From Belliella buryatensis (lineage in GTDB: Bacteria > Bacteroidota > Bacteroidia > Cytophagales > Cyclobacteriaceae), in the NCBI RefSeq assembly GCF_900188245.1, contig NZ_FZOK01000015.1, forward strand, positions 1 through 64,000: a DNA stretch of 64,000 nucleotides. Direction: 5' to 3'. Each line of letters opens with the position of its first letter. Within the stretch, counting starts at the first letter, position 1. The translations under genes were made by a program, and so were the position numbers. The notes below the pieces were generated by a model. The model had not been told where the DNA came from, made no database searches, and worked only from the letters and a program-made list of their open reading frames with translations. Positions 1 to 8,732 of this stretch are shown here, in pieces.

Positions 1-321
<321 letters not shown>

Positions 322-346
322 GAGGGAAAATAATTTTAATCTTATG

Positions 347-421
347 TGGGAGTTGAGGGATTCGAACCCCCGACCCTCTGCTTGTAAGGCAGATGCTCTG
401 AACCAACTGAGCTAAACTCCC
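347..421 (-). tRNA. tRNA-Val (anticodon UAC), second copy
   Basis: Base-for-base repeat of the tRNA at 247-321, with the same cloverleaf, loop CTTACAA and anticodon TAC. The two copies are 100 bp apart start to start, separated by an AT-rich 25-base spacer, and are read in the same direction. This looks like a recent tandem duplication within one tRNA operon. Confidence 0.95.
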
Positions 422-432
422 ATTATCTTTGT

Positions 433-507
433 CTACTCTTATTGATTCGAACTCCCGACTCTTCCGATCGTAATCGGAATGCTCTGAACCAACTGAGCTA
501 AACTCCC
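433..507 (-). pseudogene. Decayed tRNA copy (tRNA-Val 5' half)
   Basis: The first 29 bases on the minus strand match the two tRNA-Val genes exactly (acceptor 5' strand plus D arm). After that the sequence differs. The anticodon hairpin TTCCGAT/ATCGGAA leaves a loop of the wrong size around TTACG, the T-loop TTCGAAT survives, but the T stem (GGGAG versus CAATA) and the acceptor 3' strand (AGAGTAG) cannot pair. It is the first unit of the operon, nearest the promoter, and is probably not a working tRNA. Confidence 0.75.
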
Positions 508-542
508 ATTTTCTTCACAGCCTTTGCTGTCTTAATGGATTG

Positions 543-573
543 CAAAGGTAGATTTTAATTCTTTTCGCACAAA
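543..573 (-). promoter_or_regulatory. Promoter of the tRNA operon
   Basis: Minus-strand TTTG (570-573), 19 bases, then TACCTTTG (543-550). This exactly matches the Bacteroidota primary-sigma form TTTG-N19-TAnnTTTG and sits about 36 bases upstream of the first tRNA-like unit. Confidence 0.8.
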
Positions 574-646
574 CAAAAACTAAAAAAAAACAAGCTTACT
601 CAAATTAATTGATTGATAATGAACAATAAATTATTTAAACAAACAA

Positions 647-692
647 TTGACTCAGGTCTTCTCTAAAGAAACCAAGAAAAGACCTGAGTCAA
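647..692 (-). terminator. Hairpin after the aldehyde dehydrogenase gene
   Basis: A perfect 14-bp inverted repeat (TTGACTCAGGTCTT / AAGACCTGAGTCAA) with an 18-base loop lies just 3' of the dehydrogenase stop codon. The T-run is weak, so it may act as a terminator or as an mRNA 3' stabiliser. Confidence 0.65.
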
Positions 693-697
693 AATTC

Positions 698-2242
698 TTA
701 AATATCAAACTTAATCCCTTGTGCCAGTGGCAATGCAGTACTGTAATTAATCGTATTGGTCTGTCGACGCATGTAAGCCTTCCAAGCATCAGAGCCTGAC
801 TCTCTACCTCCACCAGTCTCTTTCTCCCCACCAAAAGCTCCTCCTATCTCAGCTCCTGAGGTACCTATATTCACATTTGCGATTCCGCAGTCTGAGCCTG
901 CCGCCGACAGAAAAATCTCAGCCTCTCGCATATTGAGAGTCATGATTGCAGAAGACAATCCCTGAGGAACTGCATTTTGCATTTCAATAGCCTGATCTAA
1001 GGTTTTATACTTTAACAAATACAATATAGGAGCGAAAGTCTCATGCTGCACCATTTCAAAATGATTCTCTGCTTCGATGATACAAGGCTTCACATAGCAA
1101 CCCGATTCATATCCTTCGCCCTGCAAAACTCCTCCTTGCACCAATTCCTTCCCTCCTTCTGCTTTGACTTTTTTAATTGCATTCAAATACATCTTGACCG
1201 CTTCCTGATCTATCAGAGGACCCACATGGTTTTTTTCATCAAGAGGGTTTCCAATAACCAACTTGCCATAGGCTGCAACAAGTCTGTTTTTTACTTCATC
1301 ATATACACCCTCTTGCACTATCAATCTTCTGGTAGTCGTACAACGCTGCCCTGCTGTACCCACCGCACCAAATAAGGCTCCACGGATAGCAATATCCATA
1401 TCGGCATTTTCAGTCACAATGATGGAATTATTACCACCCAATTCCAGAAGCGACCTTCCAAGTCTTTGACCTACTGCTTGCGCTACCAGCTTACCCATTC
1501 TCGTTGAACCCGTAGCAGAAACCAAAGGCACTCTCCGGTCTCTTGATAGATACTCTCCAACTTTATAATCACCTACAATAAGTGCAGAAATACCTTCTGG
1601 AAGATTGTTAGCTGACAAAACCTTGGCAATAATATGCTGACAAGCAAGTCCTGATAAAGGAGCTTTCTCCGAAGGCTTCCATACACAGACATCACCACAT
1701 ACCATGGCGATCATACTATTCCACGACCATACTGCCACTGGGAAATTGAAAGCTGAAATAATCCCTACAATCCCAAGTGGATGCCATTGTTCATACATCC
1801 TATGGGATGGGCGCTCTGAATGCATTGTAAGACCATAGAGCTGCCTAGAAAGACCCACAGCAAAATCACATATATCAATCATTTCCTGCACTTCCCCGAG
1901 ACCCTCTTGGTAGGATTTGCCCATTTCATAGGACACCAACTTCCCCAACTCTGCCTTTACTTCCCTAAGTGCATTTCCTATTTGACGGACAATCTCTCCT
2001 CGCTGAGGTGCAGGTATTACTTTCCATTTCTTGAATGCTTCTTGTGCCTGGACAACCACTTTTTCATAAGCCTCTTGATCCGTCTGCTGCACTTTAGCGA
2101 TCAATGCGCCATCTGCAGGAGAATAAGAGCTTATGTATTCTTGACCAGTATCGATCCATTGTGCTCCTGTGCTTGTACCTAAATTTTCCGATTTGATTCC
2201 CAGCTTCTCTAAAGCTGCTTTGATTCCATATTGATCTGCCAT
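698..2242 (-). CDS. amaB: Aldehyde dehydrogenase, ALDH7 type (aminoadipate-semialdehyde dehydrogenase-like)
   Basis: At 514 aa this is full length for the NAD-dependent aldehyde dehydrogenase superfamily and resembles the ALDH7/antiquitin group, which oxidises alpha-aminoadipic semialdehyde to aminoadipate in lysine breakdown. The general-base glutamate is in LLELGG (Glu267) and the catalytic cysteine in GQRC (Cys301), followed by the ALDH7-like TTTRRL. The N-terminal region with GxxTxxxW leads into the Rossmann fold, and the substrate-pocket segment AFNFPVAVW lies near 165-172. The cytosolic enzyme stands alone, with no other lysine-degradation gene beside it, so the exact aldehyde is inferred from family resemblance. 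The ATG start is followed by a typical N-terminus. Confidence 0.88.
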   Translation of the reverse strand: MADQYGIKAALEKLGIKSENLGTSTGAQWIDTGQEYISSYSPADGALIAKVQQTDQEAYEKVVVQAQEAFKKWKVIPAPQRGEIVRQIGNALREVKAELGKLVSYEMGKSYQEGLGEVQEMIDICDFAVGLSRQLYGLTMHSERPSHRMYEQWHPLGIVGIISAFNFPVAVWSWNSMIAMVCGDVCVWKPSEKAPLSGLACQHIIAKVLSANNLPEGISALIVGDYKVGEYLSRDRRVPLVSATGSTRMGKLVAQAVGQRLGRSLLELGGNNSIIVTENADMDIAIRGALFGAVGTAGQRCTTTRRLIVQEGVYDEVKNRLVAAYGKLVIGNPLDEKNHVGPLIDQEAVKMYLNAIKKVKAEGGKELVQGGVLQGEGYESGCYVKPCIIEAENHFEMVQHETFAPILYLLKYKTLDQAIEMQNAVPQGLSSAIMTLNMREAEIFLSAAGSDCGIANVNIGTSGAEIGGAFGGEKETGGGRESGSDAWKAYMRRQTNTINYSTALPLAQGIKFDI

Positions 2243-2377
2243 AAGATTGGGTTTTCTATTCTTTGTATTGAAGTAAAACTAGCAAAAATCTCAAAGGATT
2301 CAGTAATCTGTTAAGTAGAAAAAAGATCAATTATGATGATCTTGAACAATTAAACCCCAAATCATTCTTTAGAGAAT

Positions 2378-3403
2378 TTAAAGCAGTCTTTTTAAATCGA
2401 CAGCATCCAAATACCTTTTAAGTCTTAGTCCGGGGCTGAGCCTAAATATAAAATTGATCCTATAATTTCCCGTCATTAAAGTATTGTCAAAATCTGAATT
2501 CCGAATCATATTGACCTTATTGTGCACATAATTAAAATTTACAGACCATTTTTCAGAATTGTAACCTACAAACCCTCTTAAGAATAAATTTGAACTGAAT
2601 CCCCAGCGGTTGTTTGCTCCTTCATTAAAAACTAGCCTTTGCTGACCTAAACTAAGATTGGTAGACGCATAACCCGTGATAAAAAAATGCTTTAGAATCA
2701 CAAACGTATGCACATATCCTGCATTGGGGCCAAACTGAAAGAAATTAGTTTGGTTGAAATCCCTATCAGGATTATCCAAAAACCCAATTGGAAATATTGG
2801 ACGATTGTCTTTGGCTGTTCCTCCATAAATCTCAAAACCAAGTAAAGGACTACCTCCGGATTTCACTTGCCACTCATTTTGCAAAAAAGCAGCTCTCAGA
2901 GATATTTTATCTCCACTAAACAAATATTGAACATTAGCCCCATATTTTCTGACTCGCATCGTAGGACTTACATAAAAAGGCTCTCCAAAAGAAATATTCT
3001 CCCTCATGTCCACATAATACCCTCTGTAAAACTGTCCAAACAAATCAATCACAAAATTATTGGGGTAAGCATGTGCTTGTAAATCTAGGTACTTTGACTC
3101 TCCAGTACCTTTATCAGGATTTAAAAACCCCCAACCATATGCCAAATTAAGTGTTAGCCCATTGTAGGTCGCACCAACTCCCATATTGAAAGTTGAGTTA
3201 GGCTCAAATCGAATACTCTTATCAGACAATCTATCCTTTACTTCAAAAGCAGTATACTTCCTCGAGGTATAAAGTCTAGTTGTCAACTTATCTGGAAATT
3301 TTATGTAGTACGCTGAATCTAATGATTCATTTTGCATGGCAAATGCACCAGTGCCCATGATGACTAGAAAAAAAATAAGCAATCTCGTTTTCACCTTTTC
3401 CAT
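2378..3403 (-). CDS. DUF4421 family outer-membrane protein
   Basis: A 341-aa protein when started at the ATG giving MEKVKTRLL; a TTG 24 bases upstream extends the frame but would spoil the signal peptide. The N-terminus is a signal sequence cleaved near GTGAFA. The rest is rich in alternating aromatic/hydrophobic strands and glycine, as in a Bacteroidota outer-membrane beta-barrel, and the segment YIKFPDKLTTRLYTSRKY is characteristic of DUF4421. Function is unknown; ligand or porin activity cannot be read from the sequence. It appears to be a single-gene unit. Confidence 0.78.
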   Translation of the reverse strand: MEKVKTRLLIFFLVIMGTGAFAMQNESLDSAYYIKFPDKLTTRLYTSRKYTAFEVKDRLSDKSIRFEPNSTFNMGVGATYNGLTLNLAYGWGFLNPDKGTGESKYLDLQAHAYPNNFVIDLFGQFYRGYYVDMRENISFGEPFYVSPTMRVRKYGANVQYLFSGDKISLRAAFLQNEWQVKSGGSPLLGFEIYGGTAKDNRPIFPIGFLDNPDRDFNQTNFFQFGPNAGYVHTFVILKHFFITGYASTNLSLGQQRLVFNEGANNRWGFSSNLFLRGFVGYNSEKWSVNFNYVHNKVNMIRNSDFDNTLMTGNYRINFIFRLSPGLRLKRYLDAVDLKRLL

Positions 3404-3988
3404 TTTTAGAGCGCAACCATTAAACAATGAAATTTATCAATCTCAATTACCTAACACGAATTAAAACAAAAAATCCTGCTAAAGCAGGATTAATTTGAAA
3501 TGAAGGCCAGAAAAAACAATTGTCAATATAGCCTTCACTTCTTAACTTCTATCAAAAGTCTTTAGCAAAAAAAGTTGCTTAATCACCCGATACAAATATA
3601 GAAAAGAAAATCCCATAAATGCAAAATTAATTTCATGGAATTTTTTGATTTAATATTAAAATAATATCAATGACTAAATTTTGAAAAAGTCGAACAGAAA
3701 ACTACACCAGAACAATTTACTAAAAACCAACTATCAGATACTTCAAGTAAAATTAAGTAGGGTTTCCTAAAATCAATCACTCTTTCTAATTTAAAGCCGA
3801 AAATCATAAAATAAACCCAGCAATCAGAAAGAAGCAGTCATGGGGTTTCCAATACACTAAAATGCTAAAGGGGATAAAAGGATAAGTTTATAAAGAGAAG
3901 CAAGATTTAAACAAATAATTAAATATTAAAAAATTAATATTTTTATTTGAATAAAACAAGATATCAGAGGTATCTAAAACCAATAAAA
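3404..3988. other. AT-rich intergenic region
   Basis: About 585 bases with no supportable gene. A short minus-strand terminator lies near 3472-3491; the rest is strongly AT-rich with scattered stops in all frames. It separates the DUF4421 gene from the two polysaccharide genes. Confidence 0.6.
3465..3491 (-). terminator. Intrinsic terminator
   Basis: AATCCTGC / GCAGGATT hairpin with a four-base loop, followed on the minus strand by TTTTTTGTTTT. It lies about 500 bp downstream of the pyruvyl transferase gene and may end that transcript. Confidence 0.65.
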
Positions 3989-4795
3989 TCATAAAGGGCA
4001 ACTTGATTTCAACTGCTCTAAATCAATATCGATCTTATAATCGTAAAAATTACGCTCTATTTCGTGGATTTCTGTGTGCTTCTTAATGCAAATAGGTCTT
4101 CTATCCTTTCTTTTGACAGACATGAAATAATCCAAAAATTTGAAACCTTCTCCGACAACCTGATCCGAAAATTCTATCCAAAGCGAAGGAATATTGTAGG
4201 CATCTGCCACAATGACCCCATGAAGTGAACTAGAAATAATCCGATCGCAAGCAAGCATTTCATCTATCACGTTGAGTGGATTAGCTTGTTGTACATCAAT
4301 CACTGTGACCTCATGAGATTCTTTAAAATTTGACAACCAAGGGTTTCCTTTGTCAACATAATGTGGAATTATTCCAATTCTATATTTCTTTTTTACTTTT
4401 GGCTTATAGATTTCAGGCATTAGAAGTGCAGGATCGCCAAATACATTTGGACATTCAATTCCAGCGGCTTCCAATTTGCTTTTGGTCAAAGGCCCCCGTA
4501 CTGCACATATTTCCAAAGGCTCTTCTTTACATTTCACTTTAGCAGAAATAAAACCGCTTCCCCAGATGATGGTTTTAGATGTACTCTTTTGTAGAATTGA
4601 CCCAATCATGAAAAAATGATTGGTAAAACGATAAAATAAAGATGGAATTCTTTTTACTTTTTTGTCAGATAAATGAGCAATAATATGAGGAGTGAGTATG
4701 TCTCCAAAATTATTTTTGTGCTTATCATAAGAGACCCAGTGATACTTATTTAAAAAAGATCTGAAAGAATATTTAACACTTTTATTAACTAACAT
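3989..4795 (-). CDS. Polysaccharide pyruvyl transferase family protein
   Basis: This 268-aa protein resembles the polysaccharide pyruvyl transferase family (PF04230), whose members usually move a pyruvyl ketal from phosphoenolpyruvate onto a sugar of a surface polysaccharide. Typical features are the N-terminal NFGDILTP motif, the central IWGSGF and VRGPLT stretches, GDPALLMP, and the C-terminal SSSLHGVIVADAYNIP motif. It is slightly shorter than many members. It starts 11 bp after the stop of the GT4 gene, so the two are probably cotranscribed and act on the same glycan. The acceptor sugar is unknown. The flanking DNA is very AT-rich. Confidence 0.85.
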   Translation of the reverse strand: MLVNKSVKYSFRSFLNKYHWVSYDKHKNNFGDILTPHIIAHLSDKKVKRIPSLFYRFTNHFFMIGSILQKSTSKTIIWGSGFISAKVKCKEEPLEICAVRGPLTKSKLEAAGIECPNVFGDPALLMPEIYKPKVKKKYRIGIIPHYVDKGNPWLSNFKESHEVTVIDVQQANPLNVIDEMLACDRIISSSLHGVIVADAYNIPSLWIEFSDQVVGEGFKFLDYFMSVKRKDRRPICIKKHTEIHEIERNFYDYKIDIDLEQLKSSCPL

Positions 4796-4806
4796 TAAAT
4801 TTTGTT

Positions 4807-5799
4807 TTAATGCAAATATAGCATTTTCAATTGATTAGCTTCTCTTTGCGCACTCCATTCATTTACTATCCTATCTCTTGCTGCTTCAGAGGTGTATTTT
4901 AATTCCCGTGAAACTAACCCAAACAAAACTTTTCGCAGCTCTTCGGAGTCACCTGGTGAAAATAAATAGCCTGTTTTTTGATTTTCAATTACATCACCAT
5001 GAACACCCACTCCACTCGTAGCAACTACAGTGCATCCACAAGACATGGCCTCTAAACAAACAAGTGAAAACCCCTCTGAATATGACGGAACGACTACAAT
5101 CTTTGAAGCTTGATAGTATTTTTTGATATTTTTAGTTTCAGGATGAAAGTAAACTTGGCTAGTCAGCTTATTACTGGAAATATCCCCCTTTAAATTCTCT
5201 ACAAACTGTTGATCATCTATTTTTCCTACAATTACCAAAGCCCAATTGGGGTATTTCGCGAGGATGGGTTGCACTGCGTCCAAAACTACTTGGTGTCCTT
5301 TGCGCTCCCTAACCCTACCAGCAATACAAATAATATTTTCTTGAATAACATTTGAGATTTTGACTGATGAGTCAGGTCGAAAAAACTCTGTCTGTACTCC
5401 ATGCCCTACCACTGTTGAGGAAAATGGAAGCGATAGTTGCATTTTCGGAGTTAGGGAAATGACTGCATCAGCTTTTTTCAGCAAACTTAATGTTAACCTT
5501 GAGGGTGTACTTTCAGCATGTCTTGTGGCAATTAATTTAAAATCACTTCCAATCACCCTTAAAAACAAAGCCCTTAAAATTTCATTGTTTCGATGTACAT
5601 GAACTATTACCTTTCTCCTGGTTTGAAGCAATTTTAGAACTTCTAACCAACCTATTATCTTTCCAGAAAGCAAACTCCCAAAAATATAGATTTCAAAATT
5701 CCGCTCAAGGTATGGTAGGACATTTTCAATACTTGAGGTCAACCCTGTTTTCCTTTTGTGGAAATGAAAATGAATCAGAATTGGTTTCTCGGATTTCAT
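4807..5799 (-). CDS. Glycosyltransferase, family 4 (GT-B fold)
   Basis: A 330-aa retaining glycosyltransferase of the GT4/PF00534 type. The C-terminal nucleotide-sugar domain carries IAGRVRERKGHQVVLDAV (donor-loop Arg/Lys), VIVGKIDD, and the signature PSYSEGFSLVCLEAMSCG with the conserved Glu-x7-Glu pattern. The N-terminal acceptor domain begins IHFHFHKRKTGLTSS, where the Gly-containing turn is expected. It is a cytosolic or membrane-peripheral enzyme of lipopolysaccharide or capsule synthesis. With the pyruvyl transferase just downstream it forms a two-gene unit; no polymerase or flippase is nearby, so the product glycan cannot be named. Confidence 0.9.
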   Translation of the reverse strand: MKSEKPILIHFHFHKRKTGLTSSIENVLPYLERNFEIYIFGSLLSGKIIGWLEVLKLLQTRRKVIVHVHRNNEILRALFLRVIGSDFKLIATRHAESTPSRLTLSLLKKADAVISLTPKMQLSLPFSSTVVGHGVQTEFFRPDSSVKISNVIQENIICIAGRVRERKGHQVVLDAVQPILAKYPNWALVIVGKIDDQQFVENLKGDISSNKLTSQVYFHPETKNIKKYYQASKIVVVPSYSEGFSLVCLEAMSCGCTVVATSGVGVHGDVIENQKTGYLFSPGDSEELRKVLFGLVSRELKYTSEAARDRIVNEWSAQREANQLKMLYLH

Positions 5800-5867
5800 A
5801 TGCTTGAGTATTGTTACAAATAAAAAATTATAGAGTCCATTTTACAAAGCTGAATATTAAAATAATG

Positions 5868-5898
5868 GGAGGTACTACCACAAAGCGGTAGTACTTCC
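5868..5898 (-). terminator. Strong hairpin terminator after aminotransferase gene
   Basis: A 12-bp stem (GGAAGTACTACC / GGTAGTACCTCC on the minus strand) with a seven-base loop lies 15 bp past the aminotransferase stop and is followed by an AT-rich, T-containing tail. Confidence 0.7.
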
Positions 5899-5912
5899 CC
5901 TTCATAAATGAC

Positions 5913-7115
5913 TTAGGATAATTTTCCCAATGCCTCTTTGATACGCTTCAAAGCCTCCTTTAGTTCTTCCTCAGAGGCAGCATAAGACAACCTCACACAA
6001 TCAGGAGCTCCAAAAGCTGCTCCTGTCACCACAGACACGTTTGCTTCTTCCAAGAGATAGATACAAAGATCATCAGCATTACTAATTTGATGATTTCCTA
6101 ACTGCTTACCAAAGAAAGCTGTCACATCAGGGAAAAAGTAAAATGCCCCTTCAGGCACATGCGTTTTTATACCCGGAATATCTTTCAAAAGACCTAAAAC
6201 CAATTCTCTTCTTTGTAGATATGCTTTTTCCATTTCCTTTGACGGAGTCTGATCTCCAGCAATCGCTGCCAACGCAGCACGCTGAGCTATACCAGTGCCT
6301 CCAGAAGTAAACTGGCCCTGCATCTTCTCACATGCTTTGGCTATAAAAAGTGGTGCACAGATGTATCCTACTCTCCAGCCAGTCATTGCATACCCTTTGG
6401 AAAATCCATTCACAGTAATTGTTCTCTCAAACATACCTGGAATAGAAGCTATACTAAAATGCTGCCCAGTGAAATTAATCAATTCATATATCTCGTCAGC
6501 AATGACATACACATCTTCTTTACTTTTCACTACCGCTGCAACATCTTCCAATTCTTCCTTGCTGAATACTGAACCAGTAGGATTACAAGGAGAAGAATAG
6601 ATCACCGCCTTTGTTTTATCAGTCATGGCTTCTTTTAACTGAGTAGCAGTTGCTTTGAAATTATTCTCCAAAGTCCCCTCTATCAGAACTGGCACACCTC
6701 CTGCCAACTTTATGATCTCAGCATAAGATACCCAGTAAGGTGAAAAAATCACCACCTCATCCCCTTCATTCAGCATGCACATGAAAACATTAGCAATGGA
6801 ATGCTTAGCCCCTGTTGAGACAACGATATTTTCAGCTTTTGCTTCAGCGATTTGATTTTCTTCTCTGAGCTTTTTAGCAATAGCTTCTCTCAAATCCTGA
6901 TAACCCGCCACAGGAGGGTATGCAAAATATTTACCTTCATCAATTGCTGATTTGGCTGCCTCTTGGATATGCTTAGGCGTTTTGAAATCTGGTTCACCCA
7001 AACTCAAACTGATAATATCTACACCTTGGCCTTTAAGTTCTCTTGCTTTTTTTGCCATTGCCAGCGTAGCTGACTCTTCCATTTGGTTGATTCGGTCGGA
7101 TAAGATTGAATTCAT
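5913..7115 (-). CDS. aspC: Aspartate aminotransferase, class I PLP enzyme
   Basis: This 400-aa fold-type I aminotransferase is of the prokaryotic class Ib aspartate aminotransferase type, interconverting aspartate and oxaloacetate with 2-oxoglutarate/glutamate; some members also use prephenate. The pyridoxal-phosphate lysine is in VNGFSKGYAMTGWR (Lys240), with the substrate-carboxylate arginine in the same motif and in CVRLSYA near the C-terminus. SLGEPDFKTP near residue 38 and the Asn in CNPTG near 178 are also conserved. The length is normal. It sits alone between divergent and convergent neighbours. A TAATTTTG element at 7144-7151 could be the -7 box. Confidence 0.88.
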   Translation of the reverse strand: MNSILSDRINQMEESATLAMAKKARELKGQGVDIISLSLGEPDFKTPKHIQEAAKSAIDEGKYFAYPPVAGYQDLREAIAKKLREENQIAEAKAENIVVSTGAKHSIANVFMCMLNEGDEVVIFSPYWVSYAEIIKLAGGVPVLIEGTLENNFKATATQLKEAMTDKTKAVIYSSPCNPTGSVFSKEELEDVAAVVKSKEDVYVIADEIYELINFTGQHFSIASIPGMFERTITVNGFSKGYAMTGWRVGYICAPLFIAKACEKMQGQFTSGGTGIAQRAALAAIAGDQTPSKEMEKAYLQRRELVLGLLKDIPGIKTHVPEGAFYFFPDVTAFFGKQLGNHQISNADDLCIYLLEEANVSVVTGAAFGAPDCVRLSYAASEEELKEALKRIKEALGKLS

Positions 7116-7248
7116 TTTATGCGGTTGTTTTTTTAAATTTGACCAAAATTAAAGATTCCAATTATTAAATCTAAACTTAACTGAGAATTGATTCTGAATT
7201 AGTACTTTTAAGATTCAATATTTGGTTTTTATACTCGTTATTGCATAT

Positions 7249-8121
7249 ATGAAATCATTTTGGCTCTGTTTATTGATGTTTCTCGCACTTCCTACCATGC
7301 TGATGGCACAGAGGAAAAATAAAAAGGAAATAGAGAAAGTAACCGTTGATCCAGATTCTTCTGGTATTGTGAGCAATAAACTTTTGCCTACTACTTCACC
7401 CCTTTTACTTTTTGACGAACAGAGCAAAAAAGAAAAAAAGAAAAAAGAAAAAAAGAAGGAGAAGAAAAATATATACTTTGGTGAGCGCACCAAAAAAGGA
7501 CGTATCAGACAGAATCTTCGAGAACAAGTTCAATTTACTTTTTTCAACTATACTACACAGAAGCGGACTATTGACCCTTATGTAAGGGATATCTATTGGT
7601 ATGATCAGCGAGATAAAATGATTCGTTCCAAGGATTTTGACCCCTCCAGAGGTGTCTTACTTCACGGGCCTTTTGAAAGAATCATCGGAGAAATCACAGT
7701 GGAAAAAGGCATGTACTATTTCGGAACCAAGCATGGAACTTGGATGACATTTGACAATAGAAGTGTATTGGTCGATAAAGGCCATTATCAAGCTGGCTGG
7801 AGAAAAGACTCTCGAACCACCTACTATGATGGCAACAATAAAGTCATAGAAAAACTCACGCCAATTGAATACGATTTGAAAGAAGGCAATTTCTATCACT
7901 TCTATGAAAATGGCCAAGTCGCTGTTATTGGAGAATATCAGTATGGAGAAAAAGTGGGCTTATGGACAGAGTACTGGGACACTAAAAACGCGCAAGCAAT
8001 CCGAAAAAGAGAAATTCAATACCAAGAAAAACCCTTCACCAAAAACTTTAGACCTTACATCAGGGCCGAATGGGATAAAGAAGGTAATCTAATCTACAGA
8101 ACTAATATCGCATCAAATTAA
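7249..8121 (+). CDS. Secreted protein with MORN/YwqK-like repeats, function unknown
   Basis: The 290-aa product starts at an ATG that gives a clean signal peptide (MKSFWLCLLMFLALPTMLMA, then Gln). After it comes a lysine/glutamate run (KKEKKKKEKKKEKK, about residues 64-77) and then a region of short aromatic-Gly repeats such as HGPFERI, KHGTWMTF, YQAGWRKDSRTTYYDG, FYHFYENGQVAVIGEY and KVGLWTEYW. These resemble the YwqK/MORN-type repeats common in Bacteroidota 'toxin-antitoxin YwqK family' annotations. I do not assign a function; a periplasmic or surface location is likely. It is divergent from the aminotransferase gene. Confidence 0.75.
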   Translation: MKSFWLCLLMFLALPTMLMAQRKNKKEIEKVTVDPDSSGIVSNKLLPTTSPLLLFDEQSKKEKKKKEKKKEKKNIYFGERTKKGRIRQNLREQVQFTFFNYTTQKRTIDPYVRDIYWYDQRDKMIRSKDFDPSRGVLLHGPFERIIGEITVEKGMYYFGTKHGTWMTFDNRSVLVDKGHYQAGWRKDSRTTYYDGNNKVIEKLTPIEYDLKEGNFYHFYENGQVAVIGEYQYGEKVGLWTEYWDTKNAQAIRKREIQYQEKPFTKNFRPYIRAEWDKEGNLIYRTNIASN

Positions 8122-8156
8122 ACAAATCTTATTCCCTACCTTTTTTATAGGGAATT

Positions 8157-8187
8157 ATTGTTCCCTTTATTTTTCTTCATATATTTG
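8157..8187 (+). promoter_or_regulatory. Promoter of the marR gene
   Basis: ATTG (8157-8160), 19 bases, then TATATTTG (8180-8187), which fits the Bacteroidota promoter form. The start codon follows only 17 bases after the -7 box, so the mRNA leader is very short. The MarR-site candidate overlaps the 3' edge of the -7 element. Confidence 0.7.
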
Positions 8188-8210
8188 TCACACTAATTAT
8201 TTGTATGACA
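8185..8210 (+). promoter_or_regulatory. Candidate MarR operator, site 1
   Basis: TTGTCACACTAATTAT (8185-8200) is followed by a region ending TATGACA, which gives an imperfect inverted repeat TGTCACAC / GTATGACA. It spans the end of the -7 box and the start codon. The 16-base left part recurs with one change at 8663-8678, upstream of the reductase gene. The arrangement suggests autorepression. Confidence 0.55.
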
Positions 8211-8639
8211 CAAGAACAATTCAGCAAGTACTCATTTCTCCTTGATCGGACAGCCCGGAAGGTCAAACAATACGCCCAACAAAAATTCAACTTGGGTGAC
8301 TTTGACATCACTGTAGATCAATGGCTAGTTTTGAAAAATCTATCCGAAAACGAACTATTGAGTCAAACTGAATTGGCACAGCTGGTGTTTAAAGACCATC
8401 CTACATTGACGAGAATCATAGATATACTCTGCAAAAAAGGTTATGTAGAAAGAGTACCTCATCCTCAAGACAGGAGAAGCTTCCAACTTCATTTGACAAC
8501 AATAGGGGTCTCTAAAGTAAAAGAGCTGAAGCCTCAGATTGCACAAATCAGGGAAAAAGCTTGGGAAAACCTTAACGAGCAGGATTTTGAAGAATTCAAA
8601 CGGATCTTGAATACCATCTACACTAATCTTGAGGAATGA
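8205..8639 (+). CDS. MarR family transcriptional regulator
   Basis: A 144-aa winged-helix regulator of normal MarR size. The recognition region LLSQTELAQLVFKDHPTLTRIIDILCKKGYVERVPHPQDRRSFQLHLT contains the MarR signature: helix-turn-helix, then the wing with the conserved Asp-Arg-Arg. MarR proteins usually bind inverted repeats as dimers and release DNA on binding a small molecule or on oxidation; one cysteine (CKKGY) lies at the start of the wing. It precedes the ferredoxin reductase and ferredoxin genes, and the same sequence motif lies in front of both transcription units, so it probably regulates itself and them. Confidence 0.9.
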   Translation: MTQEQFSKYSFLLDRTARKVKQYAQQKFNLGDFDITVDQWLVLKNLSENELLSQTELAQLVFKDHPTLTRIIDILCKKGYVERVPHPQDRRSFQLHLTTIGVSKVKELKPQIAQIREKAWENLNEQDFEEFKRILNTIYTNLEE

Positions 8640-8662
8640 AAATCTACTCAGCTTAAAAATAG

Positions 8663-8692
8663 TTGTTACACTAATTATATTTATACGAACAA
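8663..8692 (+). promoter_or_regulatory. Candidate MarR operator, site 2
   Basis: TTGTTACACTAATTAT matches site 1 at 15 of 16 positions and is bounded by TTGTT/AACAA inverted arms. It lies about 40 bp upstream of the reductase start, with a weak -7-like TATATTTA inside it. Confidence 0.5.
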
Positions 8693-8732
8693 TCTGAATC
8701 ATCATTGGTTTTACCAATAAATCTTACACATC

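Noticed and set aside
3404-3427. TTG start for the DUF4421 gene
   Set aside because: It would add eight residues in front of a good signal peptide; the ATG is preferred.
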